The notes under the pieces: model-generated
What the model was told of the DNA's origin: nothing
The model's input: the letters and a program-made list of their open reading frames with translations, nothing else
The model's database searches: none
Shown here: positions 54,695 to 64,000 of the stretch, piece after piece
Position numbering within the stretch: the stretch's first letter is position 1
How the letters are laid out: each line of letters opens with the position of its first letter
Made by a program: the position numbers and the translations under genes
NCBI GenBank assembly: GCA_013407085.1
Contig: JACCGJ010003123.1
Span: 1-64,000 of the forward strand
Length of the DNA: 64,000 nucleotides
Direction: 5' to 3'
DNA from: Atriophallophorus winterbourni
Lineage: Eukaryota > Platyhelminthes > Trematoda > Plagiorchiida > Microphallidae

Positions 54695-56760
54695 GAAAGA
54701 AAGAAGAAGAAAGAAGAAATTGACTTTATTCATACACACGAATTTTCAGCTGTTACAATAATTTCACCACAAATTTAAAAAATGATAAACATGTCCCGAC
54801 ATCGAGTTGCAATTTGTCGACTGAACGATTTTTCTTGTCCGTCTTAATTGATTGACATACGATCCAGTTTACTAGCAAAAGTTTTTGGGTCAAACGTTTC
54901 ACTTCAAGTCCCGGTATCTCGTACTTCGTTCTAAAGTGCACGTCCAAATTTGACCTCAGTTGATCCGAAAATATTTGATGCATTTTACCATTGGAGAGAA
55001 ATTAATTGTATGCACGGCCGATTTGAAGGCCCGCATGATCTGCTACCACGGCTTCTTGCCAGTGAAACAGGTGTTCAAGTGGGTGACCTACTGTATCCAG
55101 AATGTTTAACAGCAGGATCAAGTCACCCCAGAAACGACGGTACGAAAAGTCAAAGAGGTTTAGAGTTGCAATCCTATCCTCGTATGGCCTGTTATATAGT
55201 CCGGTCACAAGTTTTGTAGCGCGGTGGTATACGCGTTGCAGCAAGGTCATGTCCTTTTGTAACAATGGGACCATGCTTGAACAGCGTACTCCATTGTTGG
55301 CCTGATATAGGTGTTAATTATCCGTTGGAGTATCTGCTTTGTGAAACCACCGAAGATCCTTTTGAGCAGTGCTAATCTTCGGCAGGATTTTTTATATACA
55401 ACCGAACACTGCCGTGAAGACTTCAAGTTACTGCTAATCCACACACCAAGGTCTTTCTCTTCAGTAACACATGGAAGTGGCTGAAATCGCAGAGAGTATG
55501 TGAATTCGAATGATTTACTGAAGTTTGTTGGCCTCCTTCGGCCGATGTCGACCATGGATGTACATCACGATCGAATGAATTTTCATGTTTTACAGCTTTT
55601 TGAATGACCAAACAGACCGATTCGGGAGGAACAATCGCTCCCGTAGCGCTTGCAACAATGGTCATAACTCTGTTGTAGGGCGTCAGATACACGCCGACGG
55701 CGTGATCTGCGTTCAGCAGCCAAGAGCTGTATCTGCTCCTCCCAAGCTTGCAGACGATGCTTTACACAATGCCTCCAAAGTGAGCGGTCAAGAGCAAGTT
55801 CTTCCCAGCTAGCGGGGGCAATGCCAAGAGCTTTCATATCTCTTTTGCAAGTGCGGTCTGCCCAATGGTCGACTTCCTAATTGCAACTCATCGTAGAGTA
55901 GATCTTTCGGAATACGACCATTTTCCATTCTGTAGACATGACCAAGCCACCGCAGGCGGCGCTGTCGCAATAGGGTGAGCAAGCTCTGTATACCAGCTAT
56001 GGAAAGCACTTCAGTGTTAGTCACTCTGTCCATCCACGATATGTTCAAGATACGACGGATGCTTCATAGATGGATAGCATTCAGCTTCCGTTCGTGTCTT
56101 GTGTGGGTGGTCCAGGTTTCACTGCCGTATAGTAAAAATGACGTTTAACATTTTACATTTTCGGATTTTGAATGGTAGGCAGTTTCGCAAGGACCACCAA
56201 TGATGTGCTTGGAGATCTTTTTGTAGAATTTGACAATCTTCTACGGTTCATACGCTAGTCCAGACTTTGAGGTCATCCGCAAATAAAATGATTTTGCTTT
56301 GTACTATTTCAAGTATATCGTTCGCGTACATCAGGAAGAGTATTGGCCCCAAGACTGAGCCTTGAGGTAAGTCACTTGCTACTTCTACTGGGTTGATCGT
56401 TTTATTCGGCCATGAAGATCTGATTTGATGGTGACTTCAAAATATACTTTGTCCACTTTTGCTCCACGTTCAAAAAACTTAGTTCACCCGGTCATCTTGT
56501 CTCCACGTGATCGCCTCAGTCAGCAGTAAATCATCACAAATTGTTTAGTGAGGCAATTCCACCAATGACAATGACAAATTGGCCTCCGTGTCTTTGCAAA
56601 CAATAAACGGTCTGTTCCCTTCGATTCCGCATAGCCATGAAAACCTTTCTCTTGATCTCTCAGTTAGTCTCAATGTCCTTACAACACAATCTTGTATCCA
56701 TGTCTCTGTGATCGTACTATGAATACACCCCGTGTCCACGCCATGCGCTGGGCCATCTCA
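54695..56760 (-). mobile_element. CR1-like family C element with a nested family E
   Basis: Minus order: endonuclease start STITETWIQDCVVRTL near 56,705; internal deletion; RT boxes ASDLPQGSVLGPILFLMYAN near 56,375 and LFADDLKVW near 56,280 (catalytic pair intact, stop soon after); after the E insertion, TEEKDLGVWISSNLKS near 55,455, RPTMEYAVQAWSH near 55,300, YHRATKLVTGLYNRPYEDR near 55,215; 3' UTR to a GAAGAAA-type tail at 54,690-54,718. Confidence 0.8.
55527..56138 (-). mobile_element. Family E fragment nested in family C, with near-perfect target duplication
   Basis: Flanks TGAAGTTT (55,519-55,526) and TGACGTTT (56,139-56,146) differ at one base. Without the insert and one repeat, the family C RT frame is continuous. 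Content: RSIRRILNISWMDRV near 56,040, RWLGHVYRMENGRIPKDLLY near 55,930, WEELALDRSLWRHCVKHRLQ near 55,800, a zinc finger CSSRIGLFGHSKSC near 55,625, ending at GTTGGCC with little or no CAA tail. Confidence 0.85.
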
Positions 56761-57974
56761 TGCGTTCTATTCCGGCTTTATTACGATTAAGAATGACGCA
56801 ACTATATACCCGGACGAATAAATATCTCTTGCCATCTTCAGCACAAAAGAACGGCAACATCATAAGACTTGGCTACTGGGACCTCAACATCACAACAGCA
56901 TCAATATCAAGCTCCGAAAATAGCCTGTCAGCATCCTGACCGGCATTGTTCAAACAGAGGTTTGTTTTCTCTAAATCGATACCAAAAAATTAAAGGTCAC
57001 AAATTGAATAGAATGTTGTGAATGAATTAAACCATATGGAGCCGGTTAATCTGAATGTCATAGAGTTACTCGCCAACCAGGGCGTGGTTCTGCTTACGCG
57101 AAGATAATATTATCGGTATCTGAGTGGATGGGTAGTGACAGACTTTATTGGGAACGAAAGTTTTTTTATTATTGCATTGCAAGCGATTTTTAACCGAGAA
57201 AGCCCGTTAAAAGTAAACAAATTCAAGTTAAAGCAATTTGAAGTGTTGCATTATCTTTTATATTACCGGGTGCATATTACATGAATCTTGGCATTGTCAA
57301 AGTTCTACACGGCGGGTGACGGACGACCGATTCCAAGTTAGCTTCGCGACCTGACAGTCTGCAAATTTACTTCATTATGTTAGAGTAAGCTTACCAAATT
57401 ATCCGTCTTAAATTCAGTTTTATTATTGGCATGAAATTTCGTCCATTTCCGCTGATTTATTGTCAGTCGGGTTGGATATTGTAGGCACAACCTAGATAAG
57501 CAGATCCAATAACATATATATGGTATGTGCATAGCAGATTAACAATTCCATGTTAGACAATTCGAAGTCACTGTAGAAGAAGAGTTTTACATTCATCTCT
57601 GGTGGATCACATGAATATAAGAGGCACAAACGAAACCGGTAACATACGAAATTCAAAGATACGTGTGTGATGGGTCGCAGTCGTAAATCATTCGTTTTCT
57701 GAAAGGTTCATGGTTCGATCACGCTGTCGTTGAACATTTTGATAAAAACGAACCTGTCACAAATTTCCGCACATTACGCAGGCAACAAACAGGTACCATT
57801 ATAGGAGTGGAAAAATAAATGCAACGGACTAGTACACTTACTACTGGGTAAAATCTTGCTAATGAAATTAAAGATAAGCTATGCATCTGGCGCTACTCTA
57901 ATCGGTCCACGATAGATCCTGTTGGCCTCCATTGGTTTATAACGATCAAGGAGGTTCATGGCAAGCACAGGATC
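56761..57974. other. Unassigned
   Basis: May include more 5' sequence of the family C element at its left end. No other feature supported. Confidence 0.35.
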
Positions 57975-58802
57975 ATCTCAACTCGCACGGTGCTTGTGGC
58001 TGTCCCTGGCTCACAACTCACATGTAGATGACATTTTTCACCTGCGAGTTTGTTTTACGTGGAGTAATCTACCCGAATATGTTATGTATTCCCCAATCAG
58101 GACATGTTTAAGAGTGCCTTGGTGGCCCTTAACCCGTGCATCGAAGCAAATTATACATAATGCCCCGTGAATCTAAATATGTCACCCCCTGTGTAATCGA
58201 CAATTCGGTCCGGGGAAAATCGAGTTCAACGTCAAAGATTTCAGTCACGTTATAAACACCAATGTGTCTATCAAACGGTTGAGTTACGCGTCCAAACCCA
58301 CCAAGATATTGACAAGACAATACGTGAGATGAGTATGGTACTATTGAAGCAAAATAATTATACAATAAAAATAGCAAACCTCAATTATTCCGCTTCGTAC
58401 TGAATCCAAAAACAAGAATATTCAACAGCAACAATGACCACGAACGATTGCAACTTCAAATAGCGCGCAAACGGCCAAATAAAGATACACAAAATTAAGC
58501 TTAAGAACGAATAAATTCAAGTAGTTCGGTAAAACAAAAATGGTAAAAATATACAAAAATACCAGCAGATTTAAACAGTTAGTTGACAATAAAATAAATT
58601 CAATGTACATCTTACACCCTGTGAAAACGAATACAATTTCTGCCTTTGGATTTTGTACTGATTCCTAAACTGCACAGTAAGCAACAAAATCCCGGTTTTG
58701 TTTGTTATATTACTTATAGTTCCGGTATTATTCTGCGGCTTTATCTAAATAAACGGGCTTTTTTACCATTATACTTGAATTGAATCCAACCTTGAATTGA
58801 AC
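57975..58802 (+). mobile_element. Family A 3' end interrupted by a solo LTR
   Basis: Left part (57,975-58,191) matches the A C-terminus (HLRVCFTWSNLPEYV near 58,040) and the start of its 3' UTR. The right part (58,617-58,802) resumes at AATACAATTTCTGCC and runs to the TTGAATTGAA tail. Confidence 0.8.
58192..58616. mobile_element. Solo LTR, 425 bp, with 5-bp target duplication
   Basis: Starts TGTAATCGAC and ends CATCTTACA, so the termini are TG...CA with a 5-bp inverted repeat TGTAA/TTACA. It is flanked by CCCTG on both sides (58,187-58,191 and 58,617-58,621) and splits a family A 3' UTR at a position where the uninterrupted copies are continuous. Five-base duplications and TG/CA ends fit Gypsy or BEL-type retrotransposons. 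No internal region or primer-binding site remains, so LTR-LTR recombination is implied. AATAAA occurs on plus near 58,590, suggesting but not proving plus orientation. Confidence 0.85.
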
Positions 58803-59020
58803 CAGTCCGATTTTGGATAAACGATCACTCCGGCACAATGATAAGCCCTATTTGGTTGGTCAATGGCCTTTGCTCACTATTGGTGCGATCTAATTTTAGC
58901 AGCTGAGAACAGTATATAATCTCTCTTTACTCTATATATCTAAACTGGTCGGTCAAGAAGCAAGTTCTTCCCAAATAGTAGGTTTCATTCAATAAATTTC
59001 ATGTCGCTTGCCAAAAGGCG
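58803..59020 (-). mobile_element. Decayed family E fragment
   Basis: Collinear blocks with the better E copies: CAGTCCGATT, CACTCCGGCAC, GGTCAAGAAGCAAGTTCTTC, TTTCATGTCGCTTGC (plus-strand view). It lacks the 3'-most ~70 bp. Confidence 0.6.
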
Positions 59021-59162
59021 TGTAATGAAAGAGAGAATTAATGTGATTTGGAAGAGAGTGTAAATGTTGAAATTATATCCCACCGTAGTAACTTTGCTTT
59101 GACTTATGCATCGGAGCTATTTGATAGAATTACAACCTGAGTTCTAGCAATCGAAGTCCATC

Positions 59163-59640
59163 TATACTTAAGAAGAAGAAGGAGAGAAGGAAAAGTTTAA
59201 TTCGTTTAAATGAATTTTCAGCGGGTCAAAAGTTAACCACATAAATGTTTAAACACGAATAGCGAATATGATAGAAACGTTAAAGTTTACTGGGAAAATT
59301 TAGTGATTACCAGTCACATTCAAATCCAAAAGGGCTTCGGTTTCATTTACAGTGGCATCAAGTTGACGAATTGTCAGGCTGCACGAATGTTTTAAATCAT
59401 GATGTTTAAGTTTTGAATCGAGTTTTTTCTGAGCGGCGCAGCAAAATCCTCATTGATCAAAATACAAAATTGCACAGCTTTCAAAAACGTGCAGGGCGTC
59501 GAATGTCCTTCGTTTACATGGAAACAGTTTAAAAAGCTTCAAAAACGAAAGGGATCCATTTTGATTGAAAAAATGAAAATGTGTGGAAGTATTAATTTTG
59601 AGCACGGCCGATTCAAAGACCGCGCTCATATAACTTATTT
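59163..59640 (-). mobile_element. Family C 3' end
   Basis: The tail AAGAAGAAGAAGGAGAGAAG and the adjacent GAATTTTCAGC parallel 54,695-54,760. The far end carries GCACGGCCGATT, shared with 55,013. Otherwise strongly diverged. Confidence 0.5.
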
Positions 59641-61254
59641 GAAAATGTAACAATTGAAGTAATACATGCTTTTTAGCGCTCAACATTTTCTGCATTCTAC
59701 TAGTGTGTTCTAAGTAACCACTTGCTCAACTTCCGTAGTACAGTTTGTAAACCAACGAAATGTTTAGATCACAGATTTTTCTTGAACATCGCAATCGATT
59801 TTTAAATTGATGTGTAATGGAAACCCTTGTCTTACCAAGCCTCGTATGATTCTACAAACACTGTAATTGTATTATGATGAACAAGTGGTTATCGACCATT
59901 TCGTGGCCACGCATTACTCCAATATACTCGAAAAATTCATCGTCTCGCGATGATCTGAACCACAAAATGGTTTCCAAATGGTGTTTTTTTCAATTCTTCA
60001 TAACACTTTCCATGAAAATGTGACACGTAAAAATCGTCGATAACATTTAACAAAGTCATCATATCTAAACATTTGTCTCGACCGTTACATCTTGTCAAAA
60101 ATATTCAACATTCTTAATGCAAGTTATCCCACAGCATTCACAACATTTGTATTTGCTGTGCAATACCGGTCCAGCACGATGTGCAATTGTACTGAACCAC
60201 ATGCTGAAACACGCTGCAGTGTCGTTGCCATTTTCTTGTTTTCTCCTATATCTGTCTAGACCTGGGCAACATGCCATTATTTCATCCTACATCCAGTCTC
60301 TGAATGTGCGGCAATTAATCTTGATCATTTCATATATCGTACATGCAGGTCCAACGGGCTTTGCCATCGTCTGATACAAGCATCAAAATCAGTTTCGATG
60401 AACCTCAAAAAAGCAGTCGTGTTTAAAAACGTCTCGTTGTTAGATATTCTTTCTAGCAACGTGCATCTAACCATTTTCCCGGCAAGTAGCTTGGTCGAAA
60501 GGAGCTTTTGTTTACACATTGTGGTAGGAAATAACTTTGTAATCCGTTGTGTATAACGTTTTGTGTTGTTTTTATTACCTACTCCGTTATTAGCCTTCGA
60601 GTTGAAAACTCTAATATGCACGATCTAATAATTGCTTTTTCTCATTGTTCCCCTTTCAAATAAACTCTGAAGAATTATGTGTGGATAAGTTATATCACGT
60701 TACGTGACAAAATTGGGGTGATAACAAACCACCGGATGAAGGCAAGCAACAGCAAAAACAGATCACTTCAGCATTTCGGCATTACAAACGGAATTACTGC
60801 ATGATACTGAATTTGACTAACCTGGTTCGTTTTGCTGTAGTTTCCGGATAAACTTTGCGTACCACTTTAATTCGGTTTCAATTCTCACTGAATCAAGACT
60901 TGTTGTCCGATGATGTTGTCCGGATGAAAAATCCCAGACAGATGGTGGAGTGTAAGTGTAAGGTTTGTGAGTAGAGCCATTCATTGAGGTTACCAACTAC
61001 ATGAGCATTTCCATTTTTTGCTGAGCAGTGACGGCAGCCTGCAGCGATTTAGCATGCGCTCCCATGTGACATCAAGCAACCTGTGCTAGTGAAGCACGAA
61101 TCAAGTGACCGTTTTAGTTGCCTTGTGAATCTAGAATCTGGAATCATGAAAAGAAATAAAAGAAAGAAAAAGAAAACTTACGACATTTTACGTTGAATAA
61201 TATTATTTTGGTCCCAGTATATGTAAAAACAAATTTACTCAAACGACATCAAAC
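59641..61254. other. Unassigned
   Basis: Minus ORFs of 98 codons (60,325-60,621) and 60 codons (60,095-60,277) have coding-like composition, the second rich in cysteine (KCCECCGITC). No family or splice pairing could be assigned. Confidence 0.3.
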
Positions 61255-61360
61255 TGGCTGCTATGGACAGACCAAAGTGGAGACAAGTTGCCGAGGACCT
61301 ATGTTCCTCCAAGAAATCAAGGGATTAAGTCAAGTAAGTCAAGTCAAGTCATATTTCCGA
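61255..61360 (+). mobile_element. LINE C-terminal scrap with (AAGTC)n tail
   Basis: Plus frame MDRPKWRQVAEDLCSSKKSR then stop, the D-R-x-x-W closing motif of RTE-like proteins, followed by AGTCAAGTAAGTCAAGTCAA, a short tandem tail as seen at RTE 3' ends. Confidence 0.5.
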
Positions 61361-61439
61361 TCAACATTCCCCCACCGTAGGTGGAATTACTTTTAATGCT
61401 ACTTCGAACCTCCTGGATCGAAGGATGATTGAAAAATGA

Positions 61440-61935
61440 AAAATAGCAAGTTCTTCTTATCTCGCTGGGTTAACGCCTAGAGACTTAGTATATTTTCCAT
61501 AAACGTATTTGTACCGCAAATGCGGTCTGCCCAATGGTCGAATTCTTTATTTTAATTCACCATAGATTAGATCATTTGGAATACGATCATATGCAATTCT
61601 GTACACATAACCCAGCCGCCGTAGGTCGCGCTGTCGTAGTAATATGAACATGTTCCGTAGACCCGCTTTAGAAAGCACATCAGCATTCTTTGCTTTGTCT
61701 TTCCACGATATGTTCAATATACGACGGATGCTTCTTAAATGGAACGCATTCAGTTTCCGTTCGTGTCTTGCGCGGCCGGTCCAGGTTTCACTGCCGTACG
61801 GTAAAGAATTTAGTACACATGCGTTGTATACCACCATTTTTTTCTTTACGGGCAACTTGTGGTTACCCTAAACATGAGAGTTTAATCGGGAAAAAATGGC
61901 AGCTTATCTGTAATATCGTGTCGAAAATCAATCTA
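61440..61935 (-). mobile_element. Family E fragment
   Basis: Minus: NSLPYGSETWTGRARHERKL near 61,820, AFHLRSIRRILNISWKDK near 61,740, YVYRIAYDRIPNDLIYGELK near 61,590. Both the extreme 5' and 3' parts are missing. Confidence 0.75.
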
Positions 61936-62637
61936 TCATACAAACAGATTGAATTCGCTACAGAACCAGCAATCTTCAGGTAGAAGACAAATACTTATAA
62001 AAGACATTCTCGTCGTAGTAATACATACTATTGAGGTGCGAAGTACATTAAGGATGAGCGCTAATCACGAGCTTTCCAAGGATATTCAGTACACTACTCT
62101 CAGGCACAACACAAGAGTGGTAAGCGCAGAAACGGTCGACGACTGCAATCGCTGATCGGCAGTGATTCGGTTTTGGGAAAGATCGCATGAGGACGGTTCA
62201 AGCGACAACATACTCGGAAACACGAAATGGACAAAGGCAGCCACTAACGAACGATATGTAATTTCTCAAGGTCGGACTTGAAGCGTACGAAATCGATTAA
62301 CAAATCAGATCTAAGTGACAACAGAGACGGACATGATTTAGGACAGTGTGGTGTTTGCTTGAATTGCCTATATAAGATAGGCCTGAGCTTTGTTCTTTGC
62401 CTTGTGCGTTTGACTTGTCTGCTTTCTCTTGTTTTGTGGGATTCGTGGGTGAACGCATTTAGCGTTGGACAGGTTGACCTCAGGGATGAATCGCGGGATA
62501 TTGTTTGAACGGTGGCCCGAATGTTTGGATAAGAGGTCAGATGTTCGCCAGCTTTCAATTGTTAACTAGCAACGGGACGGCGTAATCAATTCCGGTCCAC
62601 CTCTCCCCATTCGCCACAATATGTACAACCAATAAAC
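61936..62637. other. Unassigned, with TATA-like promoter signal
   Basis: TATATAAG at 62,369-62,376 is followed by GC-richer sequence. A plus frame 61,949-62,155 ends near a possible donor (GTAAGC at 62,120). This could be an LTR or a host promoter, but no termini were found. Confidence 0.3.
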
Positions 62638-62750
62638 TACCGTATTTTTCGGACGATACGGCACACCGGATTATAAGGCGCAGTATCACTGAACGATCTG
62701 TTTTCATATATAAGACGCACCGGATTATAATGCGCATAAAGCGAAACAAA
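62638..62750. repeat. Terminal region of the pogo-like transposon
   Basis: Two subterminal repeats (GCACACCGGATTATAAGGCGC and GACGCACCGGATTATAATGCG in plus view, 55 bp apart) follow the outer end CCGTATTTTTCGG. The matching opposite end lies outside the window, so inverted-repeat status is inferred. Confidence 0.6.
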
Positions 62751-62800
62751 AATAGTCGGATAGGTCAGACTTTATTCAAATCAGGAACAATAACTGTCAA

Positions 62801-62867
62801 AATATTCATTTGCATGCTTTTCCGTCATTCACACCCCACGACCGGTTTCGTGCTGTTTGCACTCATC
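62801..62867 (-). mobile_element. 67-bp hammerhead-repeat fragment with 8-bp target duplication
   Basis: Flanked by ACTGTCAA at 62,793-62,800 and 62,868-62,875. On minus it reads GATGA, GTGC-AAACA-GCAC, GAAA, CCGG, TC, GTGGGGTGTGAAT, GACGG, AAAAGC, ATGCAAAT, GAATATT. It starts inside the CTGATGA core, whose first bases are replaced by flank (GTGATGA), so the ribozyme is inactive despite perfect stem II and GAAA. Confidence 0.8.
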
Positions 62868-62907
62868 ACTGTCAATATTACATAAAAAAGTACACTAACT
62901 TTTTCAA

Positions 62908-63999
62908 TCATTCCTCTTCTACGAATCCATCAAATTCCTCGTCTTCAGTGTCAGAATTCAACAGTTTGGCGATAGCGGCATCAAGCACGCCCGGATCCCT
63001 CTCGTCATAATCCGATTCAGTCTCATTGCTGTTGCTTGGCTGTTCATCAATGATTCCAGCCTTAGTGAAAGCTCGGACAACAGTAGAGACCGATACTTTA
63101 GCCCAGGCGTCGACGATCCATTGGCTGACAGTGGCGTAACTAGCCCGGCGTTACCTACCTGTCTTGGTAAATGTGTGCTCACCTTCTGTCATCCATTGCT
63201 CCCATGCGGCTCGCAATTTAGCCTTGAACGCCCTATTGACTCCAACATCTAGCGGTTGGAGTTCTTTGGTCAATCCTCCAGGAACGATGGCCAGCTCCGA
63301 ATTGGTTTTCTTCACTTGACTTTTGACAGTTTCAGTGAGATGAGCGCGCATAGAGTCATAGATCAATAAGGCCGTAGAAGTGTGGAAAAAGCCATCCGGC
63401 CTCCTGACATAAACTTCTCTCAGCCACTCGCTCATTTTCTCTTCGTCCATCCAGCCTTTCGGATTGACCTTAACAATGATTCCAACAGGAAACTTTTCTT
63501 TTGGCAAAGTCTTCCTCTTAAAAATGACCATGGGTGGTAGTTTCTGACCATTAGCCTGACAACCAAGAACGACAGTGAAGGAAGATTTCTCACTCCCAGT
63601 GGTTCGCATAGATACAGTAGACATTCCTGTTTTTTCTACGGTACGGTTCACGGGGATGTCAAAGGTGAGAGGGACCTCATCCATGTTTGTGATGTGGTCA
63701 GAATGGATCTTCTTTTCTATGATCTTGTCCTTGCAGTAAGTGCGAAAGATAGCTATTCTTTCATTGTAATCCTTTGGCAGTTGCTGTGAAGTGGTAATTC
63801 TTGTTCGGATGGAGAGATGACGCCTTTTCATAAAACGGAAGCACCAAGAAGGACCTTCTTGAAATTCGTCTATCTTCATATCACGTGCCATCGCTGTTAC
63901 CTTAAGTCGAATGGAGATTGTAGAGACACTTTTACCTGCTCTTCTCTGTTCAGTAATCCACTGCTCAATTTTGTCCTCTGATTGCGGCCAACTTGCCTT
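62908..63999 (-). CDS. Pogo/Tigger-like transposase, 5' partial, one premature stop
   Basis: DDE transposase moving the element by cut and paste in the nucleus. Open from the window edge (first full codon 63,999) with HTH-like residues ASWPQSEDKIEQWITEQRRA, then the CENPB-type region near 63,870. Catalytic residues, numbered from ATG at 63,891: D71 in TNMDEVPLTF, D179 in LLIYDSMRAH, D215 in ELQPLDVGVNR, that is, DD35D. An in-frame TAA at 63,151-63,153 interrupts before RRASYATVSQWIVDAW. The frame then continues unbroken to an acidic tail (SDTEDEEFDGFVEEE) and TGA at 62,908. A TAA where related proteins appear to have a sense codon suggests a single substitution. Far better preserved than any other element here. 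Confidence 0.85.
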
Positions 64000-64000
64000 G

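Larger units (their letters stand above)
62638..64000 (-). mobile_element. Pogo/Tigger-like DNA transposon, 3' part
   Basis: The transposase lies on minus and runs off the right edge. The left end (62,638 onward) is CTACCGTATTTTTCGGAC preceded by TA, consistent with TA target-site use in the Tc1/mariner superfamily. The inner end sequence repeats CACCGGATTATAA at 62,666 and 62,721. A polyadenylation signal AATAAA on minus lies at 62,771-62,776. A 67-bp retrozyme fragment sits inside the 3' UTR. Confidence 0.8.

Noticed and set aside
57700..57740. tRNA-like GGTTCGATCACG
   Set aside because: Resembles a B box, but no A box, anticodon arm or acceptor pairing nearby.
62330..62600. LTR promoter region with TATATAAG
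   Set aside because: A TATA box alone. No TG...CA termini, target duplication, primer-binding site or second copy could be seen.
1..64000. CRISPR arrays, bacterial operons, rRNA genes, intact tRNAs
   Set aside because: None found. Tandem repeats here are retrozyme units or microsatellites, and gene structure is eukaryotic.

Overview
The window looks like gene-poor, intron- and transposon-rich nuclear DNA of an invertebrate animal. It is AT-rich. There are no bacterial operons, rRNA genes or CRISPR arrays, and no long host reading frames. Nearly every recognisable coding stretch is a broken piece of a non-LTR retrotransposon of the CR1 or RTE type. A flatworm (trematode-like) genome fits best: CR1, RTE and Penelope-like retroelements, an LTR element and hammerhead-ribozyme repeats occur together, introns appear to be kilobases long, and one exon begins at an acceptor with no visible upstream exon. 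That placement is inference from repeat content, not proof.

Host genes. Most convincing short exons lie on the minus strand and were found by pairing splice sites with open frames whose lengths agree in phase. Gene G1 (minus) has exons at 48,377-48,599, 38,640-38,929 and 33,659-33,882, the last with a stop. Gene or genes G2 (minus) have candidate exons at 29,866-30,001, 27,195-27,305, 26,222-26,378, 8,914-9,074, 5,755-5,826, 3,409-3,555 and 1,549-1,622. A plus-strand 5' exon with an ATG lies at 40,828-41,065 inside a G1 intron. I could not name any of these proteins.

Mobile elements. I call the CR1-like families A (tail of TTGAA repeats), B (tail rich in TTTTTCTACCATAAA), C (GAAGAAA tail) and D (TTGAATCC or AAATTC tail). 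Family E is a different LINE, seen only as its C-terminal zinc-finger end with a CAA tail. There are also RTE-like pieces, a Penelope-like RT/GIY-YIG remnant (47,560-48,076), a 425-bp solo LTR (58,192-58,616) and the 3' part of a pogo/Tigger-like DNA transposon running off the right edge (62,638-64,000). Insertions are nested. At 11.0-13.6 kb a B element holds both an E and an RTE insertion. At 54.7-56.8 kb a C element holds an E. At 49-52.7 kb a nearly full-length B holds an 80-bp D fragment. At 58 kb an A copy holds the solo LTR.

Most interesting signal. A dispersed and partly tandem repeat of about 216-235 bp recurs at least eight times (2.0, 6.7-7.3, 19.2-19.6, 24.6, 29.1-29.3, 38.1-38.4, 40.4 and 62.8 kb). 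One strand carries a type I hammerhead ribozyme: CTGATGA, a short hairpin, GAAA, a minimal self-complementary stem III, a GUC cleavage triplet and a stem I with an internal loop. It looks like a non-autonomous retrozyme or hammerhead SINE. Penelope-like elements, which are known to carry such ribozymes, are also present.
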